A model generated the notes under the pieces. It was not told the DNA's origin. It was given only the letters and a program-made list of their open reading frames with translations, and did not search any database. A program made the translations under genes and the position numbers. A stretch of 64,000 nucleotides of DNA from Cyclobacteriaceae bacterium (GTDB taxonomy: Bacteria; Bacteroidota; Bacteroidia; Cytophagales; Cyclobacteriaceae). Positions 52,989-61,854 of this stretch are shown here, piece after piece. The first letter of the stretch is position 1. Every line of letters begins with the position of its first letter. Location: assembly GCA_026129485.1 (NCBI GenBank), contig JAHCHY010000002.1, positions 124,001-188,000 on the forward strand. The letters are read 5' to 3'.

Positions 52989-53462
52989 CTATTTCACAAC
53001 CAATATTCCGTTAGCCGTAAAACGAATTTCTTCTTTCGGTTCTGTAATAGCATCAATTTCTTCCTTCGGTTTCTTGGCATCTTCCGCATAGTGTTTCAGC
53101 TCATCTACGGAAGTAACTATTTTTTTAGCCACGCCATCCAGCACTACGGTTTTACCAATCAGCTCAAGCGGCACAAAAAAACCATAGTCTTTCATTTTCA
53201 CGAACACCTTACTTTCATCGGGCATTTCAAGCGCAACCCAGCAACCTTTCTTGGAACAAACGTCAATCACCTTAGCCGTTATCTTCACATCAATTTCAGG
53301 CTTTTCCCCGATAAGGCCAGGCAGTTGCGCTACTTCTACGGCACCGGCCGCATTAATGGTCGCACCATAAACAGAACCCGGTGTGGTGGGTGATTTAGGC
53401 GGCTGACCATAAGCCAGGACAGCAACTAATATCAGCAAGAGCGAAAAAAATAATCTCTTCAT
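52989..53462 (-). CDS. DUF4920 secreted protein
   Basis: A 157-residue protein with a signal peptide (LLLILVAVLAYGQ) and a DUF4920-like beta domain: YGATINAAGAVEVAQLPGLIG, KITAKVIDVCSKKGCWVALEMPDESKVFVKMKDYGFFVPLELIGKTVVLDG. The CSKKGCW motif with two Cys could bind metal or form a disulfide, and the strand order resembles an OB-like fold. Function unknown. Its stop is close to the palindrome at 52860-52985. Confidence 0.78.
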   Translation of the reverse strand: MKRLFFSLLLILVAVLAYGQPPKSPTTPGSVYGATINAAGAVEVAQLPGLIGEKPEIDVKITAKVIDVCSKKGCWVALEMPDESKVFVKMKDYGFFVPLELIGKTVVLDGVAKKIVTSVDELKHYAEDAKKPKEEIDAITEPKEEIRFTANGILVVK

Positions 53463-53658
53463 AGTTATTTTGAGTTGAGTTTCAGATCATTTAAAGTCCA
53501 CAAAAATATAAATATGCGCTTTCTCCGGCACACGAATTAATATCCGTATCCGGATTAAAAGTATAAATTTTTTCAGATCAGGCTTCCCAATGGCAGCAAG
53601 GAAAACCAGTCATTCCTTCTACAGGGCATAAGCATCCTGTCATAGCCGATGAAAAGAA

Positions 53659-55668
53659 TTACCAAACCACGATCCGTTCGCTTTCGGGTTTGTACATTTT
53701 ATCGCCCTGCTGCACATTAAACGCATCATAGAACGGTGTAAAGTTCATCAACGGGCCGTTCACACGCCATTTGGCCGGTGAATGGGGATTGGTGTTTACA
53801 TAATTGCGCAAAAAATCATCGGTGGTTTTTACACGCCATATCCGGGCAATGGAGATAAAGAAACGCTGATCGGGCGTAAAGCCATCCAGCTTCTCGCTGC
53901 TCTTACCTTGTTCTGTTAGCTTAAACGCATCGTAGGCAATGGCAATACCGGCAATGTCGGCTGTGTTCTCGCCTACCGTTAATGCTCCCTTAACATGAAC
54001 GGAATCCAGCACGGTAAACCGGCTGTACTGATCAATCACTTGCTGTGTTCGGGCTTTGAATTTTTCGTAGTCATCTTTCGTCCACCAGTTTTTCACATTA
54101 CCATCTTTGTCGTACTGCGCGCCCTGGTCATCGAACGAATGTGTAATCTCATGGCCGATCACCATACCGATGCCACCGTAGTTCAGCGCATCATCGGCAT
54201 TCAGATCGAAATACGGAGGCTGCAGAATACCGGCAGGAAAAACAATTTCGTTCAGCGGAGGGTTGTTGTAAGCCGTTACCGTAGGCGGAGTGGTGCGCCA
54301 CTCGGTGCGATCAACCGGCTGGCCTATTTTTGCGATGTTATAGCGGTAATCATTTTTGTTAGCCGACAGCCAGTTTTCAAAATACGTGTCCCTGCTTACT
54401 TCCACACCCGAATAATCCCGCCACTTATCCGGGTAACCGATCTTCTCGGTAAAGGCATACAACTTTTCTTTCGCTTTTGTTTTGGTAGAGTCGCTCATCC
54501 AGTCGAGCTTATTAATACGCGCCTCAAAAGCGGTCTTCAGGTTGTCCACCAGCACGCGCATACGTTTTTTGGCTTCTTCCGGAAAATATTTTTTCACATA
54601 CAGTTGCGCCAGCGCATGGCCCAGCGAACGGTCAACCGCTTCGGTCATCTCTTCCCCACGCGGCTTACGAACAGCCTGTCCGCTTAATACTTTCGAATAC
54701 TCAAACGCTGCATTTGAAAAAGGCTTGCTTAACATGCCGGCATAACGGGTAAGCGTTTTTGCTTCCAGGTAAATTTTCCAGTCGTTAATGGATACTGATT
54801 TCAACATCGCGTTCAGCTTATCGTAATAAGCAGGCTGCTGCATGTTCACCGAATCAGTTTCTACACTCATACCGGCAAACAGGGTAGTCCAGTTCAGGTT
54901 AGGTTGTCTTTTGGCAATATCGGCCACAGCCAGCTTGTTGTAATTGGCCTGCACATTTCTGCGCTCAATGTTTGATTTGTGCGATTCGGCCAGTTGCTTC
55001 TCGATTTTATAAACCACTTCAGCATTTTTTGTGGCGGTGGCTGCATCGGTGCCGGTCAGCTCAAATAATGTAGCCGTGTATTTTTTATACGCATCCTGAA
55101 CCTTCACGGTAGGCGCATCGTCTTTAAAGTAATATCCTTTTTCCGGCAGGCCCGTTCCGGTTTGAGAAAGCTGTGCAATGTTGACGGAGCTCTTCTTCAC
55201 ATCCGGCCCCACGCGAAAACCAATGATTGAGCTGTTACCCGTCTTCTCCTGCTCAGCCACAAATCTTAACAGGGAAGGCAAGCTGTTGATGGCCGCAATC
55301 TGCTCCAATGTTGGTTTAACGGGATCGTAACCGCGCTGGTCAATTGTTACCGTATCCATGCCCGCCACGTAAAAGTCAGCTACTTTCTGCTCGATGCTTC
55401 CGGGTGTATTACGGGCCTGGGATACACTATCCAGGATTGCCTGCAGGCGAATGCGTTGCGGATAATTCAGAAATGAATAAGAGCCCACACCGGATTGCGT
55501 GCCGGGTATCTTCACCGTATCATACCAGGTACTGTTTACATACATAAAAAAATCATCGCCCGGCTTTTTGGTTAGGTCTATACCGGTAATAGCAACATGC
55601 CTATCGGGGGCCTGCTTACAGGCAGCGGCCAGCATGAGTGCAAGAAAAAAGTACAAGAGTTTTTGCAT
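53659..55668 (-). CDS. M13-family metallopeptidase (neprilysin/PepO-like)
   Basis: A 669-residue zinc endopeptidase. The N-terminal signal sequence ends at a Cys (LAAACKQ), so it is probably an outer-membrane lipoprotein. The M13 N-terminal domain covers residues 35-420; the catalytic part has HEITH in VIGHEITHSFDDQGAQYDKDG near 515 and the third zinc ligand and Asp in ENTADIAG near 575, with NAYY/NNPPLNEIVFPAGILQPP before. The C-terminal Trp in RIVVW is the usual end. It probably digests peptides in the periplasm or outside. Upstream the divergent serine hydrolase starts 160 bases away. Confidence 0.95.
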   Translation of the reverse strand: MQKLLYFFLALMLAAACKQAPDRHVAITGIDLTKKPGDDFFMYVNSTWYDTVKIPGTQSGVGSYSFLNYPQRIRLQAILDSVSQARNTPGSIEQKVADFYVAGMDTVTIDQRGYDPVKPTLEQIAAINSLPSLLRFVAEQEKTGNSSIIGFRVGPDVKKSSVNIAQLSQTGTGLPEKGYYFKDDAPTVKVQDAYKKYTATLFELTGTDAATATKNAEVVYKIEKQLAESHKSNIERRNVQANYNKLAVADIAKRQPNLNWTTLFAGMSVETDSVNMQQPAYYDKLNAMLKSVSINDWKIYLEAKTLTRYAGMLSKPFSNAAFEYSKVLSGQAVRKPRGEEMTEAVDRSLGHALAQLYVKKYFPEEAKKRMRVLVDNLKTAFEARINKLDWMSDSTKTKAKEKLYAFTEKIGYPDKWRDYSGVEVSRDTYFENWLSANKNDYRYNIAKIGQPVDRTEWRTTPPTVTAYNNPPLNEIVFPAGILQPPYFDLNADDALNYGGIGMVIGHEITHSFDDQGAQYDKDGNVKNWWTKDDYEKFKARTQQVIDQYSRFTVLDSVHVKGALTVGENTADIAGIAIAYDAFKLTEQGKSSEKLDGFTPDQRFFISIARIWRVKTTDDFLRNYVNTNPHSPAKWRVNGPLMNFTPFYDAFNVQQGDKMYKPESERIVVW

Positions 55669-55828
55669 GACAGAAGATTTAGGTAAGGATGATCTTAAAC
55701 GGAATAATTCGCATTCAAATTTAAGGATGAATCTGTTTTGGATTTGCAGGCAAGGGTTGAACGGTAAAAATCACTTTATGAGCGCACCGACCCGTAGCAT
55801 AAAAGAGTTTACTTCTTATCTTTCACAC

Positions 55829-57472
55829 ATGAAAAAATCCAAATTATCTACCCTCCTCTGCCTGCTTGTACTTTCGGTTTCGGCCCGGCAACCCGACCCG
55901 CTCAAACAAATCGATCAACTCTTCAGCGCCTGGAACAACGCCACACCCGGTGTAGCCGTGGCTGTTCAGCAAGGCGATAAGATCATTTACAATAAAGCCT
56001 TCGGCCTTGCCGATCTGGAGCACAACGTGCCCAATACCCCCTCAACCGTTTTTGAAAGCGGGTCGGTAGCCAAGCAGTTCACCGCCATGAGCATTTTATT
56101 GCTTGCCGCTGAAGGAAAACTTTCATTAACAGACGACATCCGGAAATATGTACCTGAAATTCCGAAGTATAGCACCACCATCACCATACAAATGTTACTC
56201 AACCACACCAGCGGGCTGAAAGACTGGGGCAGCGTAGGTTCCCTAACGGGATGGCCACGCACCACGCGCATCTACACGCAAGACCTTGCCCTGCAAATTA
56301 TGAGCAAACAAAAATCTACCAACTACACACCCGGCACGGAATATTCGTACAGCAACGCCAACTACTCGCTGCTGGTAACTATTGTGGAACGCGTGTCGGG
56401 CAAATCATTGGCCGACTTTACAGAAGAAAAACTGTTCAAACCACTGGGCATGACGCACACACAATGGCGCGATAACTTTCGGGAGATTGTACCCAACCGT
56501 GCCATCGCTTACCGGAAAAATAAAGATGCTTATGAACAGCTCATGCCGTTTGAAGACATTCACGGGCACGGGGGCCTATTAACTACCACGGGCGATTTAT
56601 TAAAATGGAACACGCTGCTGGAAACCCAGGCCATCGGGGGCGACCAGGTTTACAACTGGCGCGTGCAAAAAGGCAAGCTCACCAACAGGAAGGAAATTGA
56701 GTATGCAGCCGGTTTGTTTGTGAGTAATTTTTACACTGCTACGTTCGATAAGTTCAATGAGATCAGCCATAGCGGTTCTACGGCAGGATATAAGGCATGG
56801 CTGGCATACTATCCTGAAAAGAAAGTTTCCATTGTTGCGCTAAGCAATGATGCCGGGTTTAACCCAACCCAAACAGGCAGGCAGATTGCGCGGATAATGT
56901 TAAGCTCAAACACACAGCATCAGCCTGAAATGGCCGATACTTTTGAAAAACTATCCAACCTTAAATTACGCGAGCCTGATCTTAAGAAATTTGAGGGTAT
57001 ATGGCGCAGTATCCGGCATATGAATGTGCAGGTATTAGAGCGTAAAGGCGATCAAATACTGCAAAACAATACCGTACTGTCTGCTGCACACCCGGATACC
57101 CTTTATCATTATGGCCTGCAAAAATGGATATACACCAAGCCCGGCCGTATAACAGTTGTAGCCCAACAGGATACCTTATCATACATAAAAGTTGCTCCAC
57201 CCGATCTGTCATCAAAATCATTGACCGCCCTGGCCGGCACCTACTACAGCGATGAAGCCGATGCAACGTATAAAGTTGAAATAAAAAATAACGAGGCATG
57301 GATCAACAATAAACCTTTTGCGCCCTATAAGCTGATCCCTTCCTTTAAAGACGGCTTCTTTTCGGATGACGGTAATTTATATGAATTCAGGCGCGACAAG
57401 AAAGGGAGAGTTACGCAATTGCTGGTAAGCACGGGCAGGGCTATTCATGTACCCTTTAATAAAATCAATTAG
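55829..57472 (+). CDS. Serine hydrolase, class C beta-lactamase family
   Basis: A secreted enzyme of about 547 residues. The ATG at 55829 (MKKSKLSTLLCLLVLSV) gives a signal peptide; the frame is open much further upstream but that overlaps the M13 peptidase gene on the other strand. The enzyme domain has SxxK (SVAK in ESGSVAKQFTA near residue 78), YSN in YSYSNANY near 180 and HSG near 320. A C-terminal extension (residues 400-547) with beta strands resembles the lipocalin-like domain seen in many secreted members of this family. Substrate is not known. Confidence 0.9.
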   Translation: MKKSKLSTLLCLLVLSVSARQPDPLKQIDQLFSAWNNATPGVAVAVQQGDKIIYNKAFGLADLEHNVPNTPSTVFESGSVAKQFTAMSILLLAAEGKLSLTDDIRKYVPEIPKYSTTITIQMLLNHTSGLKDWGSVGSLTGWPRTTRIYTQDLALQIMSKQKSTNYTPGTEYSYSNANYSLLVTIVERVSGKSLADFTEEKLFKPLGMTHTQWRDNFREIVPNRAIAYRKNKDAYEQLMPFEDIHGHGGLLTTTGDLLKWNTLLETQAIGGDQVYNWRVQKGKLTNRKEIEYAAGLFVSNFYTATFDKFNEISHSGSTAGYKAWLAYYPEKKVSIVALSNDAGFNPTQTGRQIARIMLSSNTQHQPEMADTFEKLSNLKLREPDLKKFEGIWRSIRHMNVQVLERKGDQILQNNTVLSAAHPDTLYHYGLQKWIYTKPGRITVVAQQDTLSYIKVAPPDLSSKSLTALAGTYYSDEADATYKVEIKNNEAWINNKPFAPYKLIPSFKDGFFSDDGNLYEFRRDKKGRVTQLLVSTGRAIHVPFNKIN

Positions 57473-57535
57473 CGCGTAAGGGTTACAGCCGCTTCTGTTG
57501 TCTTAACAGTAAAACCTTATCTTTAGATTTCATTG

Positions 57536-58177
57536 ATGATACCGGTGCGATTGAAATTCCTGATAGTTATATTCCTTTGTGCATTTTTTAAACTACCTGC
57601 CCAGGATGCGGAAGTTGCGTTTGTCCTGGTAAAAAAAGACTCGCCCGTTTTTGTACACGAGCGCTGGATCACCTTTCCGGGAAAAGTACCGGCCGTTAAA
57701 GCCCGGGAAGTGAAGGGCGAGTTTCTGATCAATGCTTCCATGTACACGATCCTTGACCTGATGAAGGACGAATCCAAAATCAAAATCTGGCAAAAGCATG
57801 TTTCGGATTTTAAAGTATATCTGCAACCCGATACTACTTCCTGGCTCGAATATTCTTACCACGATATTCCCTGGCCGGTGAGCGACCAGGATCATTTTCT
57901 GAAATACACACTAACCGAGCAAATACCCGGCAAGCAACTCTTTATCACATTCGAATCGGTGGTAAACAACAAGCTGGCCCCGGTACAAAAAGGTGTTACC
58001 CGCATGGAGCTGTCCGGGAGCTGGACATTAGAGCAGCTCAACCCCGACCATGTAAAAGTAACCTACCGCATTTTGTCTATGCCCAGCCACATACCCCGCA
58101 TGTTTACCGACCCGGTAATCCGCAACAACCTGATGAGCACGATAAAAGCGTTAACAAAGCTGGCGGAAGGTAAATAA
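57536..58177 (+). CDS. START-domain lipid-binding-like protein
   Basis: A secreted protein of about 213 residues: a signal peptide (LKFLIVIFLCAFFKLPAQ), then a START/SRPBCC-type fold. Recognisable parts are VKGEFLINASMYTILDLMKDESKIKIWQKHVSDFKV, SWLEYSYHDIPWPVSDQDHFL and the last helix SHIPRMFTDPVIRNNLMSTIKAL. START domains bind lipids or hydrophobic ligands; the ligand here is unknown. The frame could start at a TTG one codon earlier. It lies 63 bases after the serine hydrolase. Confidence 0.82.
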   Translation: MIPVRLKFLIVIFLCAFFKLPAQDAEVAFVLVKKDSPVFVHERWITFPGKVPAVKAREVKGEFLINASMYTILDLMKDESKIKIWQKHVSDFKVYLQPDTTSWLEYSYHDIPWPVSDQDHFLKYTLTEQIPGKQLFITFESVVNNKLAPVQKGVTRMELSGSWTLEQLNPDHVKVTYRILSMPSHIPRMFTDPVIRNNLMSTIKALTKLAEGK

Positions 58178-58336
58178 GAACTTGTTTCAGGGATATAAAC
58201 TTCTTACTCCGCCAAGAACCGGTTCCTCGCTGCGGGCTTTCCGCTTCTATGCCTCACGCAAAGCGAATGGCAAACAATCATACCAATACAACAGACAGTT
58301 GAGATATTTGTGTAATTTTATTACATCTATAAACAA

Positions 58337-58343
58337 GTTGGGC
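58337..58343. other. attC core-like box GTTGGGC at left edge of the cassette region
   Basis: GTTGGGC matches the conserved R' core GTTRRRY where integron cassettes join. It stands 24 bases before the first gene of the AT-rich block. No matching left half of an attC site is visible upstream, so it may be the left boundary or a chance match. Confidence 0.35.
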
Positions 58344-58367
58344 GTCATGCTTTAGACTTTATGACTG

Positions 58368-58853
58368 ATGAAGAATAAATCTTTAGTTTTAATAACTGTA
58401 TTCCTAATTGCTTTTCATGCATCGGGACAAGGTATTCAAGAGATTGAATTAGTTTTTCAACATTCTTTGCGAATTCCGAATCATCGTGTCGAAATTAAAG
58501 CAATGAATATTGACGACAAATATGGACTTTTAGTTAAGGTTGATCCAATGAATAACGACCCAAAATGGAGTAAAACAAAAATTGATACTGCGTACTCATT
58601 GACTCAAGAAGAATTTAATCGAATAAAAGAAATGGTGACATCTATCTCAACAACTGACATGATAAATGGAATGATTGGATGGGGACATGATGGTACTACG
58701 TGGCGATTGTCATTCGGTGATTTTCAAAATAGGGTTTCCTATCAAATGTGGACAATTGACTATAAGACAAAAGAACGCGGATTGAAACAGTATTTAGAGA
58801 CATGTGAGTATATAATGGCACTTGGACGATTGAATTTTAAAAAATTGAAATGA
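58368..58853 (+). CDS. Secreted protein of unknown function in cassette-like unit
   Basis: I do not recognise a family. The 161-residue protein has a clean signal peptide (LVLITVFLIAFHASGQ) and a mature domain with mixed charge (PNHRVEIKAMNIDDKYGLLVKVD, WGHDGTTWRLSFGDFQNRVSYQMWTIDYKTKERGLKQYLETCEYI). Base composition is much richer in A+T than the START gene upstream. It is followed by the attC-like palindrome 10 bases after its stop, the normal layout of a gene cassette: one gene, then an attC site. Confidence 0.6.
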   Translation: MKNKSLVLITVFLIAFHASGQGIQEIELVFQHSLRIPNHRVEIKAMNIDDKYGLLVKVDPMNNDPKWSKTKIDTAYSLTQEEFNRIKEMVTSISTTDMINGMIGWGHDGTTWRLSFGDFQNRVSYQMWTIDYKTKERGLKQYLETCEYIMALGRLNFKKLK

Positions 58854-58863
58854 CCGCACGAAC

Positions 58864-58994
58864 GCCCAACAGCAGCTATTTGCAATCGCGGAGCTTAGTG
58901 GTTATTTGTTGTTTAGTCTTTATATTACGTTCAGTTACGTGGGACAAGAAATCGTTTCAAACACCCGCGAACTGCAAATAGCCAAACGTTGTGT
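58864..58994. repeat. attC-like recombination site A
   Basis: A 131-base imperfect palindrome laid out like an integron attC: R'' box GCCCAAC (58864-58870), five-base spacer, L'' CTATTTGCA (58876-58884), a variable centre, L' TGCAAATAG (58973-58981), six-base spacer CCAAAC, R' GTTGTGT (58988-58994). The L boxes are perfectly complementary and are continued inward by TCGCGG / CCGCGA. R' departs from GTTRRRY at one position. It separates two single-gene units. Confidence 0.5.
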
Positions 58995-59038
58995 GCAAGC
59001 TGAAAACTAACACAGAATTGAATAGAATAAATGACAAT

Positions 59039-59431
59039 ATGGAAAATTACATAGACGGATTTGTACTTCCCGTTCCACGGATTTACCTGAACGAATACAA
59101 GAGTGTGGCTGAAAAAGTAGCTGAAATTTGGAAAGAATATGGGGCACTTGCATACTTTGAGTATGTCGGAGACGATTTAAAATTGGAAGGTACACGTTCT
59201 TTCATCGAATTAGTGGATTTGAAAGAAGATGAAATAATTGTATTTGGATGGGTTGTTTTCCCTTCAAAAGAGATTCGTGATAGGGCTAATAATCAAGTTC
59301 CCACAGATTCAAGAATGACGGAATTAGTTGCCCCATTAACCGACCCGAAAAGAATGATTTTTGATGCCAAAAGAATGGTATATGGAGGATTTCAACCACT
59401 CGTTCAGTCGAATACTGGTGATGTTGGATAG
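59039..59431 (+). CDS. DUF1428 domain-containing protein
   Basis: A 130-residue soluble protein. It matches the DUF1428 (YbaA) group: MENYIDGFVLPVPRIYLNEYKSVAEKVAEIWKEYGALAYFEYVGDDL, IIVFGWVVFPSKEIRDRAN and FDAKRMVYGGFQPLVQ. The fold is a dimeric alpha/beta barrel. Function unknown. The ATG at 59039 is chosen; the frame extends back through the R' box of attC-like site A. DUF1428 genes are found in many integron cassettes and also as ordinary genes. Confidence 0.82.
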   Translation: MENYIDGFVLPVPRIYLNEYKSVAEKVAEIWKEYGALAYFEYVGDDLKLEGTRSFIELVDLKEDEIIVFGWVVFPSKEIRDRANNQVPTDSRMTELVAPLTDPKRMIFDAKRMVYGGFQPLVQSNTGDVG

Positions 59432-59446
59432 ACTACAAGTTATAAT

Positions 59447-59555
59447 CCGTTTCTAAGCGGAGTCTCGCTTCGGACTCCGCGATTTCAAAACCGGAAGCTA
59501 TTCAGACATCTGTATTGAAACAAAATACGTAAGCGAAGACTCCGCTAAGAACCGG
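59447..59555. repeat. Imperfect palindrome with ACTCCGC core
   Basis: Arms 59447-59470 and 59531-59555 are complementary (CCGTTTCTAAGCGGAGTC / GACTCCGCTAAGAACCGG). The left arm also forms its own hairpin, GCGGAGTC...GGACTCCGC at 59457-59480. ACTCCGCCAAGAACCGG appears again at 58208-58224. Box layout differs from attC. It lies after the DUF1428 gene. Confidence 0.55.
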
Positions 59556-59584
59556 GTAAGTGTAGAAGACCGCAGCGATAGACA

Positions 59585-59974
59585 ATGGCAGACGACAAAA
59601 AACATAAAATTCTGACTTACTTTATTGCGGCAGTTTGGTTTGCGAACGGGCTTCTTTGCAAAGTGCTTAACCTTGTTCCACGACACGAACAAATTGTTGC
59701 GAGAATTTTAGGAAACGACCATTCACGACTTCTGACACTTTTAATCGGAATTGGAGAAACAATAATGTCAATTTGGGTTTTGACACGTTTCAAATCAAAA
59801 CTCAATGCAATAACGCAAATGACAGTTGTTGCGACTATGAATGTTATTGAATTTATTGTCGTTCCTGACTTATTGCTTTGGAACAGACTAAACATCGTTT
59901 TTGCATTTATGTTTGTCGGACTTGTTTACTACAACGAATTTGTATTGAATAAAAAACTGCAAACCAACGTATGA
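59585..59974 (+). CDS. DoxX-like membrane protein
   Basis: A 129-residue membrane protein with four helices (LTYFIAAVWFANGLLCKVL, LLTLLIGIGETIMSIWVL, ITQMTVVATMNVIEFIVV and IVFAFMFVGLVYYNEFV). The first helix AVWFANGLLCKVLNLVPRHEQIVARIL is the usual start of the DoxX-like family, whose function is not established. It starts a four-gene group with overlapping ends; its stop overlaps the DUF2071 ATG by four bases. Confidence 0.82.
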   Translation: MADDKKHKILTYFIAAVWFANGLLCKVLNLVPRHEQIVARILGNDHSRLLTLLIGIGETIMSIWVLTRFKSKLNAITQMTVVATMNVIEFIVVPDLLLWNRLNIVFAFMFVGLVYYNEFVLNKKLQTNV

Positions 59975-60705
59975 ACTTTCTAAAAAATCACCCGTTTGCA
60001 GTTGAAGCATTTTTTGACAGTTCGCTTGTTCTGACGTTTGCCGTTCCCAAAGAACAACTTCAAAATTTCATTCCCGAATGTTTAGAGCTTGACACTTTTC
60101 AAGACAAATGGGCTTTTGTTGCAGTTGCAATGGTGCAGACATCGGCACTTCGCCCAAAAGGTTTTCCGAATTTTTTAGGCAACAACTTCTTTTTAATCGG
60201 TTATCGGATTTTTGTTCGTTACACGAACAACGCAGGAAAACGACTAAGAGGTTTGTATATCATCAAATCAGAAACCGACAAAAAGAAAATGGAATTTTTG
60301 GGCAACATTTTCACGCATTACAATTACACGACAACAGACATTCAACAAATAACAAACGGAAATTTTAGAACGATAAGATCAGAGCAATCGAAATTTGAAA
60401 TTACTATTGAGCAAACCGATAACGAAATACAAATTCCCGAAAATTCGCCATTTCCAGAATGGAAAGAAGCACGAAAATTTGCGGGACCTTTGCCACATAC
60501 TTTTACATTCAACAAGACGGACAAGACAGTTCTTATCATTGAAGGCGTTCGCCAAAATTGGAAACCCGAACCTGTAAAAGTTAATAGTTACAATTTTGAA
60601 TTTCTGAACAACTTGAAACTTCAAAACGTAGTTTTGGCAAACGCATTTGAAATTAAAAATGTTCCATATCATTGGAAAAAAGGCAGAATTGAAGAATGGA
60701 ACTAA
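59971..60705 (+). CDS. DUF2071 domain-containing protein
   Basis: A 244-residue protein of the YqjF/DUF2071 group, soluble, rich in aromatic residues. Visible signature parts are FAVEAFFDSSLVLTFAVPKEQLQNFIPECLELDTFQDKWAFVAVAMVQTSALRPKGFPNFLGNNFFLIGYRIFVRYTN and RLRGLYIIKSETDKKKMEFLGNIFTHYNY. Some relatives have been placed in acetoacetate-decarboxylase-like folds. Function unknown. Its last 10 bases overlap the methyltransferase start. The frame is strongly AT-rich. Confidence 0.82.
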   Translation: MNFLKNHPFAVEAFFDSSLVLTFAVPKEQLQNFIPECLELDTFQDKWAFVAVAMVQTSALRPKGFPNFLGNNFFLIGYRIFVRYTNNAGKRLRGLYIIKSETDKKKMEFLGNIFTHYNYTTTDIQQITNGNFRTIRSEQSKFEITIEQTDNEIQIPENSPFPEWKEARKFAGPLPHTFTFNKTDKTVLIIEGVRQNWKPEPVKVNSYNFEFLNNLKLQNVVLANAFEIKNVPYHWKKGRIEEWN

Positions 60706-61445
60706 AACGAAAACCAATACAAGGCGTTGCAAACATCATTCGATTTAATTGGCACTTTTACCTTATGGCATTTGCCGTTTTCGTTATTCTGTTTTTGCTC
60801 AAAAATCAATTTTCACAGCAAATACAAACATTATTGAATGTAGGAATTTCTATCGCAATTCCTACATTGCTAATTTCGCTACTTGTTTCGTTTTACGTTT
60901 ATGACTTATCGGACTTGTATCAACTCAAATGGATAAAAAATGTGGACAACAAAAAAGTTCTGAATGCAAATGCAGGTTTTGACGAAACAAGCGAAATTAT
61001 CATCAACAAATTTCCGCAAACAGACTTGACAATTTGCGACTTTTACAATCCCGACAAACACACGGAAATTTCTATTAAAAGAGCAAGGAAAGCATATCCG
61101 CCATATCCAAACACAATTTCCGTATCAACTGACAAACTTCCATTTTCGGAAAACGCTTTTGATAATTCGTTTGCGATTTTATCGGCTCACGAAATCAGAA
61201 ACGAAAACGAACGAGTTCAGTTTTTCAAAGAACTAAACAGAATTACAAAAGGACAAATTTTCGTAACGGAACATTTGCGGGACTTCAATAATTTTATAGC
61301 TTACACTATTGGCGTTTTTCATTTTCACTCACGACAAAGTTGGTTGCAGACATTTAGACAAGCCAACTTGACCGTAACACAAGAAATAAAAACAACGCCA
61401 TTTATTACAACATTTGTATTAGAGAAAAATGGAAATACATTTTAA
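60696..61445 (+). CDS. Membrane-anchored methyltransferase-like protein
   Basis: A 249-residue protein with two N-terminal membrane helices (WHFYLMAFAVFVILFLL, ISIAIPTLLISLLVSFYVYDL) and a cytoplasmic domain that resembles class I SAM methyltransferases. The SAM site is atypical: LNANAGFDETSEIIINKFP in place of a Gly-rich loop, and FDNSFAILSAHEIRNENERVQFFKELNRITKGQIFVTEHLRDFNNF gives the post-I motif region. So activity is possible but the cofactor loop is diverged. It overlaps both neighbours in the four-gene group. Confidence 0.7.
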   Translation: MELKRKPIQGVANIIRFNWHFYLMAFAVFVILFLLKNQFSQQIQTLLNVGISIAIPTLLISLLVSFYVYDLSDLYQLKWIKNVDNKKVLNANAGFDETSEIIINKFPQTDLTICDFYNPDKHTEISIKRARKAYPPYPNTISVSTDKLPFSENAFDNSFAILSAHEIRNENERVQFFKELNRITKGQIFVTEHLRDFNNFIAYTIGVFHFHSRQSWLQTFRQANLTVTQEIKTTPFITTFVLEKNGNTF

Positions 61446-61824
61446 GATAATCGGAATTTTATTGATGCTTTTAGCATTAGTACACATCTTTTTTCCAAAG
61501 TATTTTAATTGGAAAGAAGAACTAAAATCATTGAGTTTAATCAACAGACAAATGATGACAGTTCACACGTTTTTCATTGCATTTGTTGTTTTTCTTATCG
61601 GCTTACTTTGTTTGACATCAGCGACAGACCTAACGCAAACCAAACTTGGCAAGACAATTTCGCTTGGACTTGGGATTTTTTGGACAGCACGACTGTTTTT
61701 TCAGTTTTTCGTCTATTCGCCTAAACTTTGGAAAGGCAAAAAATTTGAAACGACAGTTCACGTTTTATTTTCATTGCTTTGGACATATTTGAGTAGCATA
61801 TTTTTATGGACAGCATTAAATTGA
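61429..61824 (+). CDS. Small membrane protein at end of the DoxX-DUF2071 group
   Basis: A 131-residue protein with four hydrophobic segments (IIGILLMLLALVHIFFPKYF, VHTFFIAFVVFLIGLLCL, TISLGLGIFWTARLFFQFFVY and HVLFSLLWTYLSSIFLWTAL). I do not recognise a named family. It overlaps the end of the methyltransferase gene by 17 bases, so it is part of the same unit. An attC-like palindrome follows 30 bases later. Confidence 0.72.
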   Translation: MEIHFKIIGILLMLLALVHIFFPKYFNWKEELKSLSLINRQMMTVHTFFIAFVVFLIGLLCLTSATDLTQTKLGKTISLGLGIFWTARLFFQFFVYSPKLWKGKKFETTVHVLFSLLWTYLSSIFLWTALN

Positions 61825-61854
61825 CAAATAACAACAAGAACGAAAACACCTAAC

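Noticed and set aside
55499-55828. Long upstream extension of the serine hydrolase frame
   Set aside because: It overlaps the M13 peptidase gene in antisense and has no domain features; the signal peptide begins at 55829.
58195-58260. Further attC-like site before the cassette region
   Set aside because: The ACTCCGCCAAGAACCGG stretch belongs to the repeat at 59447-59555 and lacks R and L boxes; only the GTTGGGC box at 58337 fits an attC core.
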